Assembly: GCA_964642165.1 (NCBI GenBank)
Contig: CAZXOC010000192.1
Coordinates: 1-14,661, forward strand
Source: CAYRVX01 sp964642165
GTDB lineage: Bacteria; Planctomycetota; Phycisphaerae; SM23-33
DNA: 14,661 nt
Direction of reading: 5' to 3'
Shown: positions 1-9,500 of the stretch, in pieces
How the letters are laid out: every line of letters begins with the position of its first letter
Position numbering within the stretch: the stretch's first letter is position 1
Notes under the pieces: generated by a model
Told to the model about the DNA's origin: nothing
Databases searched by the model: none
Seen by the model: the letters and a program-made list of their open reading frames with translations, nothing else
Made by a program: the position numbers and the translations under genes

Positions 1-12
1 GGGCCGCCGCTG

Positions 13-2436
13 TCAGATGCGGTTCGCGCGGGGACGGAGGGGCAGCGCGCGGCCGAGCAGGCCGGCGGCGGCGTAGCACGCGATCGCCACGATCGTCACG
101 CCGGAGAAGCCGATCTCCATCGCCAGCAGGGGCGTGCCGACGGCGGCCAGCACCGACGCGAAGCCGTTGACCGCCCACGCCCAGGGCACCAGCGCCGGCT
201 CGGCGGCGGAGACGCGCCGCAGCCCGGTGGGGAACAGGTGTCCCATCGCGAAGGCCAGCGGCGCGATGGTCCCCAGGGCCACGGCGACGCGAACGCCGAG
301 AGGCTGCGTCTGCGTCAGGGCCAACCAGCCGTCCAGCGCCAGGACGAACGCCACGGACAAGCCCGCCACGCCCGCCGCCGCGACGCGGATCACGTTCGCC
401 GTTCGCGCTCGCCACCGGCGGCTGCACTCGCTGCCCAGGCCCGCGAAGATCAGGAAGGAGGCGATGACCACCGCGGCGGAGTAGATCGGGTCGGCCAGGT
501 AGAGGGTGAGCTTCTGGAGGAAGCCCATCTCCAGCGTCATGAAGCCCGCCCCGAGCAGCAGGAAGTAGCCCAGCGTGACGGCCTTGCCCCTCGTGGCCCC
601 GTCGCGGCGCAGGCCGATCAGCGGCAGCAGGACCAGCGCGACGGCCAGCAGCCCCCCCTGGGCGAGCGCCGCCAGCAGCATCAGGTAGCCCAGCTCCAGG
701 AAGCTCCGCGCCGGGACGCCCCGGGCCCTCTGCCGGCGCAGCGTCTCGAGCAGTCGCCACCGGAAGAAGTGATGGAAGTAGGGCTTGTCGTCCGTCGCCG
801 CGGCGACGGCGTACCCGTAGCGGTCGAGGAAGCGGCTTCGCCGGGGCCCGAGCAGGGCGGCGGCGCCTTCGAGGAAGTACGGCCGGTCGAGCACGTGGAA
901 GCGGTTGGCCTCGGCGCGCTCCATGCCGGGCAGGTGGCACAGGTCGAAGCTGCGCCGGCGGCAGAACTCGCCGATGCGCCCGGCGTCGGCCTCGGTGAGG
1001 GGCGAGGCGAAGGCCGCCACCGTCACCGTCTGCCAGCTTCGGATCATGGCCAGGTGGCGGCGCGGGTCTTTGCCGCGGCGGCGAAGGGCCTCGGCCGCCG
1101 TGTCGAAGACGCGCAGCCCGTCCCGCGGCGGCGCCCACGCCGGGCGCGTGACGCACAGCGCCCCGTTCGGCGTCAGGGCGGCCAGCATCGCCTCGAACGA
1201 CTCGACGGTGTAGAGGTACGACTCGCGCGCCGCGTGGAGGCCACCCCCGGCCGCCGCCGAGCCGCTGATCGCCGGCAGGTGGACCAGGTCGAACCGCTCG
1301 CCCGCGCCGGCCGCCGAGGCGAGGTACCCCCTCGCCTCGCGGTTGACCACGGTCACCCCCGGCGCTTCGTAGACGGCCCCGCCCAGGTCGCGCAGCGGGC
1401 CGGTCATCGCCCGGATGATCCGCGCGTTCATCTCCAGCGCCACGATGCGACCCGCGCCGTGATACCGCGCCAGCCCGATCCCGCTGCCGCCGCCGGCCCC
1501 GAGCACCAGCACCCGCTCGACCCCGCGGACGTGGTAGCCGACCGCCGACGTCGTGTCGTCCATGAACCGCCAGTCCTCCCGCCCGCGGCACCGGTAGACG
1601 CAGCAGGCCGCGCCCCCGTCGAGGACCATCAACGCCACGGGCGGCGGCGGCTCCATGTGGGCCATGCTCAGCCCCGGCGCGTCGTGGAAGGCCGGGTTGA
1701 CCACCACGTCCAGCCGCCCCAGCGGGCCCTCGTCGTGGTGGATCCGGCGGGTCCCCGACATGGCCAGGCGAAGCGGCAGCTCCTTGTCGGCGGAGAAGCT
1801 CGGCTCGTAGCGGACGGCGAAGGCGAACAGGGCGAGCGTTTCGGCCGCCGCCGCCATCGCCAGTACGCCCGCGGCCCGGCGCCACGGCGCCAGCAGCGCC
1901 GCCGCCAGCAGCGCCGCGGCGCCGGTGGCCGCCAGCAGCTCGCCCGTCGTCAGCACGTGCATCAGCGCGACGGCCACCAGGGCCCCCGCGCCCGAGCCCA
2001 CCAGGTTCGCCGCGTAGTGCCCGCCCAGGCGCCGGGGGGTGTCGAGCAGCGCCACGCCGACGGCCCCGGCCGCCAGGAAGAACGGCACGAACAGCGCCAG
2101 CTCGAGCAGCAGCACGCGCCCGACCTGGGAGAGGTCCCAGGCGAGCATGCGCACGTTCAGGGGCACCTGTTCTGCCGCCAGGAGGCTCGCCGGGATGCTC
2201 AGCGCGAAGGCCAGGGCCAGGCCGAACAGCCAGGTGCGTTCGCGGCCCTCGACGCGCCGTCGGAGCAGGGCGAGGAACGTCCCGCTGGCGCCGAAGCCGA
2301 GCAGCGCCACGCCGAGCACCATGCCCGCGAAGTGGTGCCAGAAGCGCAGCGACATCGTCCGCATCAGCGCCAGCTCCAGCGAGATCACCGCCAGCGAGAT
2401 GCATCCGACGGCCAGTCGTGTCCGCACAAGCGGCAT
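13..2436 (-). CDS. Integral membrane protein with spermidine-synthase-like domain
   Basis: This 807-residue protein has about six hydrophobic segments (roughly 8-205), a soluble domain with a class I SAM-binding fold (about 235-475), and a second membrane block (about 578-800). The nucleotide-binding loop is VLVLGAGGGSGIG (309-321), followed by the acidic strand end VALEMN (332-337). The segment ESYLYTVESFEAML (405-418) and the TDDKPYFHHFFRW stretch (548-560) are typical of membrane-fused spermidine-synthase-like proteins. After the DLV strand (383-385), where true spermidine synthases carry the catalytic aspartates of an S-D-x-x-D-P type motif, this protein reads HLPAIS. Polyamine synthesis is therefore unlikely and the substrate is unknown. 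The start at 2436 is supported by GGAGAG four bases upstream. It lies downstream of pcm in the same direction across a 139-base gap with its own promoter candidate. The fold assignment is firm; the reaction is not. Confidence 0.85.
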   Translation of the reverse strand: MPLVRTRLAVGCISLAVISLELALMRTMSLRFWHHFAGMVLGVALLGFGASGTFLALLRRRVEGRERTWLFGLALAFALSIPASLLAAEQVPLNVRMLAWDLSQVGRVLLLELALFVPFFLAAGAVGVALLDTPRRLGGHYAANLVGSGAGALVAVALMHVLTTGELLAATGAAALLAAALLAPWRRAAGVLAMAAAAETLALFAFAVRYEPSFSADKELPLRLAMSGTRRIHHDEGPLGRLDVVVNPAFHDAPGLSMAHMEPPPPVALMVLDGGAACCVYRCRGREDWRFMDDTTSAVGYHVRGVERVLVLGAGGGSGIGLARYHGAGRIVALEMNARIIRAMTGPLRDLGGAVYEAPGVTVVNREARGYLASAAGAGERFDLVHLPAISGSAAAGGGLHAARESYLYTVESFEAMLAALTPNGALCVTRPAWAPPRDGLRVFDTAAEALRRRGKDPRRHLAMIRSWQTVTVAAFASPLTEADAGRIGEFCRRRSFDLCHLPGMERAEANRFHVLDRPYFLEGAAALLGPRRSRFLDRYGYAVAAATDDKPYFHHFFRWRLLETLRRQRARGVPARSFLELGYLMLLAALAQGGLLAVALVLLPLIGLRRDGATRGKAVTLGYFLLLGAGFMTLEMGFLQKLTLYLADPIYSAAVVIASFLIFAGLGSECSRRWRARTANVIRVAAAGVAGLSVAFVLALDGWLALTQTQPLGVRVAVALGTIAPLAFAMGHLFPTGLRRVSAAEPALVPWAWAVNGFASVLAAVGTPLLAMEIGFSGVTIVAIACYAAAGLLGRALPLRPRANRI

Positions 2437-2445
2437 GAGGCTCTC

Positions 2446-2472
2446 CGCGCGGGCGGGCGCGCCGCCCGCGTG
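2446..2472 (-). promoter_or_regulatory. Stem-loop abutting the ribosome-binding site of the membrane gene
   Basis: CGCGGGCGG (2448-2456) and CCGCCCGCG (2462-2470) form a perfect 9-bp stem around a 5-base loop. It can be extended by a G-T pair (2447/2471) and a C-G pair (2446/2472). The base of the stem touches the Shine-Dalgarno GGAGAG (2446-2441) of the 13-2436 gene, so folding in the leader could affect ribosome access. The stem is seen directly; the regulatory role is inferred, and short GC stems are common at this base composition. Confidence 0.4.
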
Positions 2473-2484
2473 CCGAGGCGTGCC

Positions 2485-2513
2485 ATTGTGCCAGAAAAGC
2501 CCCCGCGAGTTGA
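2485..2513 (-). promoter_or_regulatory. Possible extended -10 promoter for the membrane gene
   Basis: On the minus strand, CACAAT (2490-2485; 4 of 6 to TATAAT) is preceded by TGG, which fits the TGn extension. A weak -35, TCAACT (2513-2508; 3 of 6), lies 17 bases further upstream. Transcription would start near 2478, giving a leader of about 40 bases that contains the stem-loop at 2446-2472. The call rests on consensus resemblance only. Confidence 0.3.
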
Positions 2514-2546
2514 GCCTGCGGACAGGTCGGGCGGCGCGAGGCGGCC

Positions 2547-2558
2547 GCCCGCGCGGGC
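2547..2558. repeat. 12-bp GC palindrome downstream of pcm
   Basis: GCCCGCGCGGGC is a perfect 12-bp palindrome, 18 bases beyond the pcm stop codon. No T-run follows on either strand, so it is not a convincing intrinsic terminator. It may be chance in a GC-rich gap. Confidence 0.25.
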
Positions 2559-2575
2559 CGGGGCGCCTCCGGCGG

Positions 2576-3436
2576 TCACTTCGCCGTGGCGTCCTTGCGC
2601 GTCAAGGGCACGAAGCGGACCGCCCCGAGGCTGCGGCTGCGCAGCGAGCCGTCCTTCCGCTTCTCCACCAGCAGGAGGCTCTGGACGGAGAACGGCCCGC
2701 CGACGGGGATCACCATCCGCCCGCCGCGCTTGAGCTGCTTGATCAGCGGCGGGGGGATCTGCCCGGCCGCACACGTCACGATGATCGCGTCGAACGGGCC
2801 CTTGTCCGCCCAGCCGTAGTACCCGTCGCCGTGGCGGACCTGGATGACGTGGTAGCCGAGGCGCTTGAGGCGCTTTCTCGCCGCCTCGTACAGCGGCTTG
2901 ATAATTTCGATGGTGTGGACGTGGCGGGTGAACTCGGACAGCACGGCCGCCTGGTAGCCCGAGCCGGTGCCGACCTCCAGCACGCGGGCATTCTTGGGGA
3001 GCCTCAGCTCCCGGGTCATCTTGGCGACGATGTAGGGCTGGGAGATGGTCTGCCCGTGGCCGATAGGCAAGGGGCTGTCGCGGTAGGCGTCGCCCAGCAG
3101 GCTGCGGGGGACGAACTCGTGCCGCGCGACGGCTTCCATCGCGTCGAGGATGGGCTTGTCCTTGAGCCCGTAGAGGCGGATCACGCGGGCCATGGCGGCG
3201 CGGTCGCTTTGGCGTGCCTTGATGCGAGGCGGCTTCCAGGGCTTGAGGGGCTGGGTCGACGCGGGGCGCGTCGTGGGGGAGGTCGCCGGCGCCCCGGCCG
3301 CAACCGGGGCCGCGCGCGGGGCGTGGGGGCCCTTGTCGGCCAGGGCGCAGATCACCAACGCGCCCGCGACGCACAGGAGGATCGCTGCCGGCAGCACCGC
3401 CCGGATCGGACCTGCCCATCCGGCGAGGCGAGTCAT
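2576..3436 (-). CDS. pcm: Exported protein-L-isoaspartate O-methyltransferase
   Basis: This 286-residue protein would methylate the alpha-carboxyl of L-isoaspartate in damaged proteins using S-adenosylmethionine, starting their repair. Family hallmarks run in order: LDAMEAVARHEFVP (97-110), the substrate-side motif PLPIGHGQTISQPYIVAKM (122-140), SAM motif I RVLEVGTGSGYQAAVLSE (151-168), the acidic strand HTIEII (174-179), and FDAIIVTCAAGQIPPPLI (215-232) followed by GGRMVIPVG (238-246). The N-terminus is unusual. A hydrophobic segment (about 13-33) ends in ALA-D, which fits signal peptidase I, and is followed by a Pro/Ala/Thr-rich linker (about 36-70). The usual enzyme is a cytoplasmic protein of about 210 residues without this extension. 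The start at 3436 was chosen over the longer frame from 3535 because GGAGGT lies five bases upstream and the signal sequence then begins at residue 1. Family certain; location inferred. Confidence 0.93.
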   Translation of the reverse strand: MTRLAGWAGPIRAVLPAAILLCVAGALVICALADKGPHAPRAAPVAAGAPATSPTTRPASTQPLKPWKPPRIKARQSDRAAMARVIRLYGLKDKPILDAMEAVARHEFVPRSLLGDAYRDSPLPIGHGQTISQPYIVAKMTRELRLPKNARVLEVGTGSGYQAAVLSEFTRHVHTIEIIKPLYEAARKRLKRLGYHVIQVRHGDGYYGWADKGPFDAIIVTCAAGQIPPPLIKQLKRGGRMVIPVGGPFSVQSLLLVEKRKDGSLRSRSLGAVRFVPLTRKDATAK

Positions 3437-3441
3437 GGCAC

Positions 3442-3447
3442 ACCTCC
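3442..3447 (-). promoter_or_regulatory. Ribosome-binding site fixing the pcm start
   Basis: GGAGGT on the minus strand lies five bases before the ATG at 3436-3434. It decides the start against the upstream in-frame ATG codons at 3535, 3508 and 3499, which would put 33 or fewer unrelated residues before the signal sequence. Confidence 0.75.
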
Positions 3448-3475
3448 AGTCTTCGCAAGCTCCCCGGCGACCGGC

Positions 3476-3493
3476 CGGCGCTGAGCAGCGCCG
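3476..3493 (-). promoter_or_regulatory. Stem-loop in the pcm leader
   Basis: CGGCGCT (3476-3482), loop GAGC, then AGCGCCG (3487-3493) make a perfect 7-bp stem with a 4-base loop. If the promoter at 3507-3535 is real, this stem sits within about the first 25 bases of the transcript. It could stabilise the 5' end or be incidental. No T-run follows, so it is not an obvious terminator of the giant gene. Confidence 0.3.
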
Positions 3494-3506
3494 CACCATC
3501 GAATGC

Positions 3507-3535
3507 ATTGTCTCAGGTCGGCGGCGGCGCGGCAA
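3507..3535 (-). promoter_or_regulatory. Possible extended -10 promoter for pcm
   Basis: On the minus strand, TTGCCG (3535-3530; 4 of 6) and GACAAT (3512-3507; 4 of 6) are separated by 17 bases, and the -10 is preceded by TGA, fitting the TGn extension. Transcription would start near 3500, leaving a leader of about 64 bases before pcm. Its position just past the giant gene's stop suggests that pcm has its own promoter. Confidence 0.38.
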
Positions 3536-3565
3536 GCGGCCCGCGCGGCGTCGCCGGCCGGGGAC

Positions 3566-6500
3566 TCACCTCAGCGGCAGGAGCTTCGCCGAGGCCAGGG
3601 CGTCCAGGAGGCCCGCGTCGAGCCGGGCCGCCCGCGCCCGGGCGGCCTCGCCGGCCGACCCGCGCATCCGCCGGTGCGCCGCAGCGCGCCGCGCCCGGCG
3701 CTTCCAAAGCCGGGCCAGGCGCGCCGTCGCGGCGACCGGCCGCACGCGCGGCGCCGGGGCGTCCGGCGATCGGGCGGCCGGGCCGCCGGAACGGCCCGCC
3801 TCCTCGGCGTCCGGCGGGATCACGTCGGCCGACGGCTCCGGCGGCGCCGCGGGCGCGGCGTCTTCCGGCCCCGCCGGAACCGGCTCGCCGGGAACGGTGA
3901 TCAGCTTCAGCGCGCTGTCGAAGAACGTCTTGTGGCCCCGGGCGATGAGCTGGTCGGTGGCGTTGACGCGCTGGTCGCGGTCGTAGTCGTACTCGTCGTC
4001 GATGGGCGCGGGATCCATGAACAGGTTGTGCGGGTGGCTCCGCGCCTGAATCTCGTCGGTGGCGTTGACGAACGCGTCGGTGGCGGAGTTGCCCGATTCG
4101 CCGATGGCGTTGCCGAAGTAGAACACGTCGGCGGCCGCCAGGCCCGTGCCGGCGTTCGCCTCGACCGTCACCTGGAGCCACTGCATCTCGATCTGGTTGT
4201 CCTCCCAGACGAGCGCGACGCGGTCGGTGCCGTCCTCGCCGGCGCCGCGGCGGACCGTGACGACCGGATCGGCGGTACAGACGCCCCACCCGGCCGGGTT
4301 GTCGTCGTTGCCGACGCGGAAGGCGAAGTCGTCGCCCGTCAGCTCGTCGGCGGGAAGGTGGGAGATGTCCACCATGATGCCGTTGATCCCGCGCCTGTAG
4401 CTCGTGTAGTTGGCGAAGGTGGCGGTCTCCCCGGGCAGCAGGGGCTCCTTGTCGCTGGCGACGGCCGCGTCGTCGTCGCCGCCGAGGGCGGGGTCGTCGA
4501 ACCGGCAGTGGTTGTAGAACACGTACCGCCCCTCGACCTTCGGCACGGGCACGACGTCGAGGCTCACCGTGGCGACGTTGCCGTACTCCAGCCCGTCGAA
4601 GGCGCGGTAGGTGAAGCTGTCCGCCCCCTCGTAGCCGGGAGCGGGGACGTACTCGAACGAGCCGTCGGCGGCGAGGGTGAGCATCCCGTGGGACGCGTCC
4701 GCCAGCAGCGCAGCGGTCAGGGGCTGCGGGCCGCCGTCGGGGTCGGTGTCGTTGGCCAGAACGCCGTCCGCCGCCTCCACCGCCAGGGCGCCGTCCTCGT
4801 CCACCTCGTAGGCGTCGGCGGCGGCCACCGACTCCAGGTTGGCCAGCTTCCGGATCTCCACCTCGTCGAGCGCCCGCCCGTACACCTGCACGTCGTCGAT
4901 CAGCCCCAGCCAGGGCTGGGCGGCCTTGCACCCCTGGCCGACGATGAGCGTGGTGGCCGCCGAGATGCGCCCGCCCAGGTCGCCCAGGTCGTAGGTCAAC
5001 TCCTGGGCCGCGCCGTCGAGATACAGCCGGATCGGCCCGCCGGACGCCCACGCGACGACGAAGTGCTGCCAGTCGGAGGTCTGGCTGAACGCCTCGCCCT
5101 CGAGCTGGTTCTTCTTCTCGTCGGTCTGGACGTAGATCTTGTACGTGTTCGAGGAGCCGGAGTGGTAGCCGTCCTCGTCGTAGCGGAAGTTGACGCACTC
5201 CTTGTTGCCCGGCTGGCGGGTGGTGAAGAAGCCGGCGTCGGTGTCGCCGACGATCTCGGCGTCGGCCTTCAGCCACATCGCCACGGTCAGGCCGTCCAGG
5301 CCGTTGAGATAGTCCTCGCCGTCGGCGTCCTCGACGAGGTCGAGCCCGCCGTTGAACCGCAGCGCCCCGCCGAGGCGCCCGTCGGCGACCCATTCCGGGC
5401 CGGAGACCTGCCCGCGACGGCCCCGCCCCGTCGAGTCGCCCGCCTCGGTGCCCTCGCCCTCGTCGAACGTCCACCAGACCAGCAGGTCCGGGTCCATCCC
5501 GCTGAAGACGAAGCCGGCCTGGGAGCCCGCCTCGATCGGGTTGCCGGCCAGGTCGGTAACGTCGTGGACGGTCACGGTGTAGCTTCGCCCGGCCAGCATG
5601 GCCCCGGCCAGCGTGAGCGTGACGGTCCGCAGGTCCGCCTCCAGCACCGCCGACTCGACACCCAGGACGGGATCCATCTGGTAGTTCGCGGCCGTTTCGG
5701 CGGAGGCGGCGTCCAGGGCCTCGTTGAACGCGACCGACACGTGGGTCGCGTCGACGGCCGACGCGCGGCGCAGGCCCGGCGGGGCCACGTCGGGCGCGTC
5801 GGAGTAGAGCAGCGCCGCGTCGGGGATGGCCGCCCTCGCCAGGCCGGAACCCTCGTACGAGATCGTCAGGCTGTGCTCGCCGGTGCCCTGGAGGTACTTG
5901 AGCGTGATCGCGTGGTCGCCGGCCTTCAGGCCGATCTGCCCGGACCGCTCCTGCGCGGCGTGGTACCCGTCGTTGTCCACGACCAGCGTCTCGCCGACGT
6001 AGAGAAGCGAGGCGTCGTCGCTGGCCGTGTAGAAGCTGTACATGCCGTCCCGGTCGACGTGGACGTAGCCGCTGTAGAGGAAGCCGAAGTCCTCGTTCCG
6101 CTCGCGGCCGGCGAGGTCGAAGTTGGCCGCCACGCCGGTGAACTCCGGCACGAGCGCGTCGAGGTCGTCGGCGCTGACCGGGCGGGAATGGTGGTAGTAC
6201 GCGAACCGCAGCCCCTGGGCGGGATATTCGACCGTGTCCGGGTCTCGGAAGTCACGGTTGTCGATGTTGCCGAAGTTGAGGTTGTCGCTCGATTCGCCGC
6301 TCCGCAGCGTGAGGCGGTGGGCCCCGCCCTCCGGCGAGGTCAGGAACCACCCGTCCGGCACCTCCTGCCGGATGGTGAGCGCGCCGGGAAGCAGGCCCTC
6401 GAGCCGGTAGCGCCCGTCCGGGCCGGTCTCGGCGCCGGCCTCGCCGTCGTCGAACGTGCCGCTGTCGTTGGCGTCCACGTAGACCCGCCGGCCGGGCAGG

Positions 6501-9500
6501 GGACCCTCGTCGCCGTCCCAGATCCCGTCGGAATCGACGTCCTCGAACACCGCGCCGGAGACCGTCACGGGCTGGCAGACGCCGAAGTTCAGGAACTCCA
6601 CGGTCTCGCCCGGCACGAGGGTGACGCGGAAGGCGTCCGCCCAACCGGGGTGGGTCATCACCCAGCCGTCCTTGGGCTCCAGCCGCACCACGTAGTGCCC
6701 GTCGTCCAGGTAGCGGAACAGGTAGCCGCCGTCGATCTCGGACATGGCCCGCGGCTCGCCCTCGTCGCGGACGCCGTTGTCGTTGTGGTCCAGGTAGACC
6801 CAGTGGAAGGCGAGGGGCTCCTCGTCGCCGTCGCGGATCGCGTCGGCATCCGCGTCGTGCCAGACGGTGCCCAGGATCCGCCCGTAGTAGGCGCCGATCA
6901 TGTCCAGCCCGAGGCCGCGGTTGACGTTGTTGTCCTCGTTCGTCTCGGCGATGTCGCCGTCGGCGTCCACGATCATGCCGACGTAGTAGTCGTTGTTCGC
7001 CCCGAACGGGTCGGTGGAGGGCACGACCAGCCGGACGGGCTGGTAGGTCTCGCCGCCGGCGGGAAGCTGCGCCACCTCGAAGGCGTCGCCGCCGGCCTCG
7101 GGCACCAGGAGAATGTCCTCCTCCGGGTCGATGTGGTCCTCCTCGGAGAGGTAGAAGCGGACGCGGAACGGCCCGGCGTCGGTCCCGCCGTCGTTGCGGA
7201 TACGGAAGCTCGCCACGGTGGTCCCGTCGCCGCTGTCGAGGCTGTTCGGCCAGATGGCGAGGAACTTGCCGTACAGGTCGATGTTCGACAGCTCGAAACT
7301 CGCCGTGTAGGCGTCGTCGCCCTCGCCGCAGATCCCGTTGCCGTTCTGGTCCATCCAGTTGCCGCCCGGCGGGTCGTCGGCGATGTCCGGGCCGAGCACC
7401 ATCGTGTAGAGCCCGGTCCCGTGCTGCGGCTGGAACGCCACCTCCAGCGTGCGCGCGTCCTGCCAGCGGTAGCTGGTGATCTGCCCGCGGAGGTCCGTCC
7501 CGCCCGGGCCGGTGAACGAGACGACGTCGGCCAGCGAGAAGCTGCCGGTGTCCATGTCCTCGTCGAAGACGAACCGCAGCGCGCCGGGCGCGTGGAGGAC
7601 GCTGCCGGAGGGGGTGTGGTAGGCCACGGCCGGACCGTCCGTGTCGGGCAGGATGATCGCCACGCTGCCCCGGTAGACGTCGTCGCCCGCCTCGCCGCCG
7701 ATGCCGTCGGCGTCCTGGTCCATGGCGAAGCCGCCGGCGTTGGCCACGTCCGGGCCGAGGGCCAGCTCGTAGGTGCCCAGGGCGTCCTGCGGCTCGACGT
7801 GCAGCCGGTAGGTGTTGCCCTCGACGTGCGTGATGTCCGTCACGTCGATGGCCCCGGCCGGGCCCGTCAGCGAGACGTCCTCGGCGGTGAGCGTGGCGGG
7901 GTCGATGGCCGTCGAGAAGAACACGTCCACGTGGTCGAAGCCGGCGCCGATCTCGCCCGACGGGGCGTGCGTCACGACGGCGGGGTGGTCGCGCGCGGCG
8001 GTGACGAACACGTCGTCCAGGTTCCACCCGCCGTAGGCGACGCTGTCGTTGGTGGGTCCCATGCCCCAGCGGATCCGCACGTCCGCTTGCCCGTCGGCGA
8101 TCCACGACAGGTCGAGCGTCTGCTCGTGCCACGCCTTGTCGTAGAACACCCCGTCGTTCTCCCAGACGGTCGTCCACGGCCCGCCGTCGGCGGAGACCTC
8201 GATGCTCGCGCGGTCGTAGGCTCCCTGGTGCACGCGGAGCCAGCGCTGGAAGCTCAGCGTCACGTTGGCGTAGCCGCGGCAGTCCAGCGACGGCATCGTC
8301 GCGTGCTCGGGCGACATGTTGTGGTCGTACAGCCCGCGCAGGTTGTAGCCCAGCACGTTCTCGCCGGTGTGGCCGCTGGTGGGGTCGCTGTACAGGCCGA
8401 TCGGCTTGCCCCACTGCCACTGGTAGTCGCCCGAGCCGGGATCCAGCGTCCAGCCGGGGTCGGCGTCCATGTCGGCCTCGTAGAGGACGTCCACCACGTC
8501 GGCGCCGGCGACGGTGAACTCGGCGCGGTAGCGGTCGTCGTCGGCCTCGCCGGGCGTACCGTCGCCGTCCTGGTCCAGCGCCTGGCCCGTGGCGTCGAGG
8601 ACGTTCGGGCCGATGGTCATCTCGTACGTGCCGCGTCCGGCCTGCGGGCGGAAGAACACGTCCAGCGTGAAGAAGTCGCGCCACAGAAAGCCGGTGATCT
8701 GGTCGGCCAGGTCCCGCCCGCCGGGGCCGGTGAAGCTCACCAGGTCGTCGGCGACGGAGAAGCTGCGCGTGTCCATCGGCTCGCCGAACCGGAAGCGCAC
8801 GTGGGACCGGGCCGGCAGGCAGTCCCCCTCGGGGTCGTGCGCGACGACCCGGGGCGGGCCCTCCCGCGGGAAGTAGAAGTGCGTCTCCGGGTCGCCGAAC
8901 AGCGTCGAGCCGAAGAACAGCCAGCGCCCGCTGCCGGTGCTTCCGATCGTCCCCAGCCGGTCCATCTTGGCGTCGATGTGCGCCTCGCCGATCGGCAGGA
9001 TGTTCTCGTCGAACAGGGCGTTCCAGAACGCCAGGGCCCACTGCGTGCCGCTGCCGGAGGGCACCCCCGGGGAGTACCACCCGTAGTGCGAGTTCATGAT
9101 GGCCGCCACGCCGGCGTGGGGCGCCTTGAGGTGATGCTCGGCGATGGCGTCGTTCACCTCGAACTGGCCGGCCTTGCAGCCCTGCGAGTAGAAGACGTAC
9201 GCGTACTCGTTCGTCAGCGCGTCCACGTCGCTGCGGTACAGCCCCGAGTTGCTGGTCGAGCTGGAGTGCCCCAGGTGATTCATGAAGTGGGGGCTGGCGT
9301 TCAGGGCGTTCTTGACGGCCGTGCTGCTGAACGTGCCGTCCCGCGCGTACAGCCGCGTGATCTCCGCGCTGGCCGGGAAGGCGTTCTCCGCAATGTAGTC
9401 GCACGAGTCGCCGCCCCAGGTCAGCGGGCTGGCGTCGAGCTTCTGCCCGATCAGCACGCTGTGGGTCGCGTTGGCGTGCGGGGTGGTCTCGTAGAAGACG

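Noticed and set aside
238..2733. An 831-residue plus-strand frame opposite the membrane gene
   Set aside because: Low-complexity Arg/Gln/Ala composition without domains; it is a compositional shadow of the membrane protein gene.
4853..9200. QGCKA occurs twice in the giant protein, at the catalytic Cys546 and again near residue 1960 in the LamG-like domain
   Set aside because: The surrounding sequences differ completely, so this looks like chance rather than a second active site.
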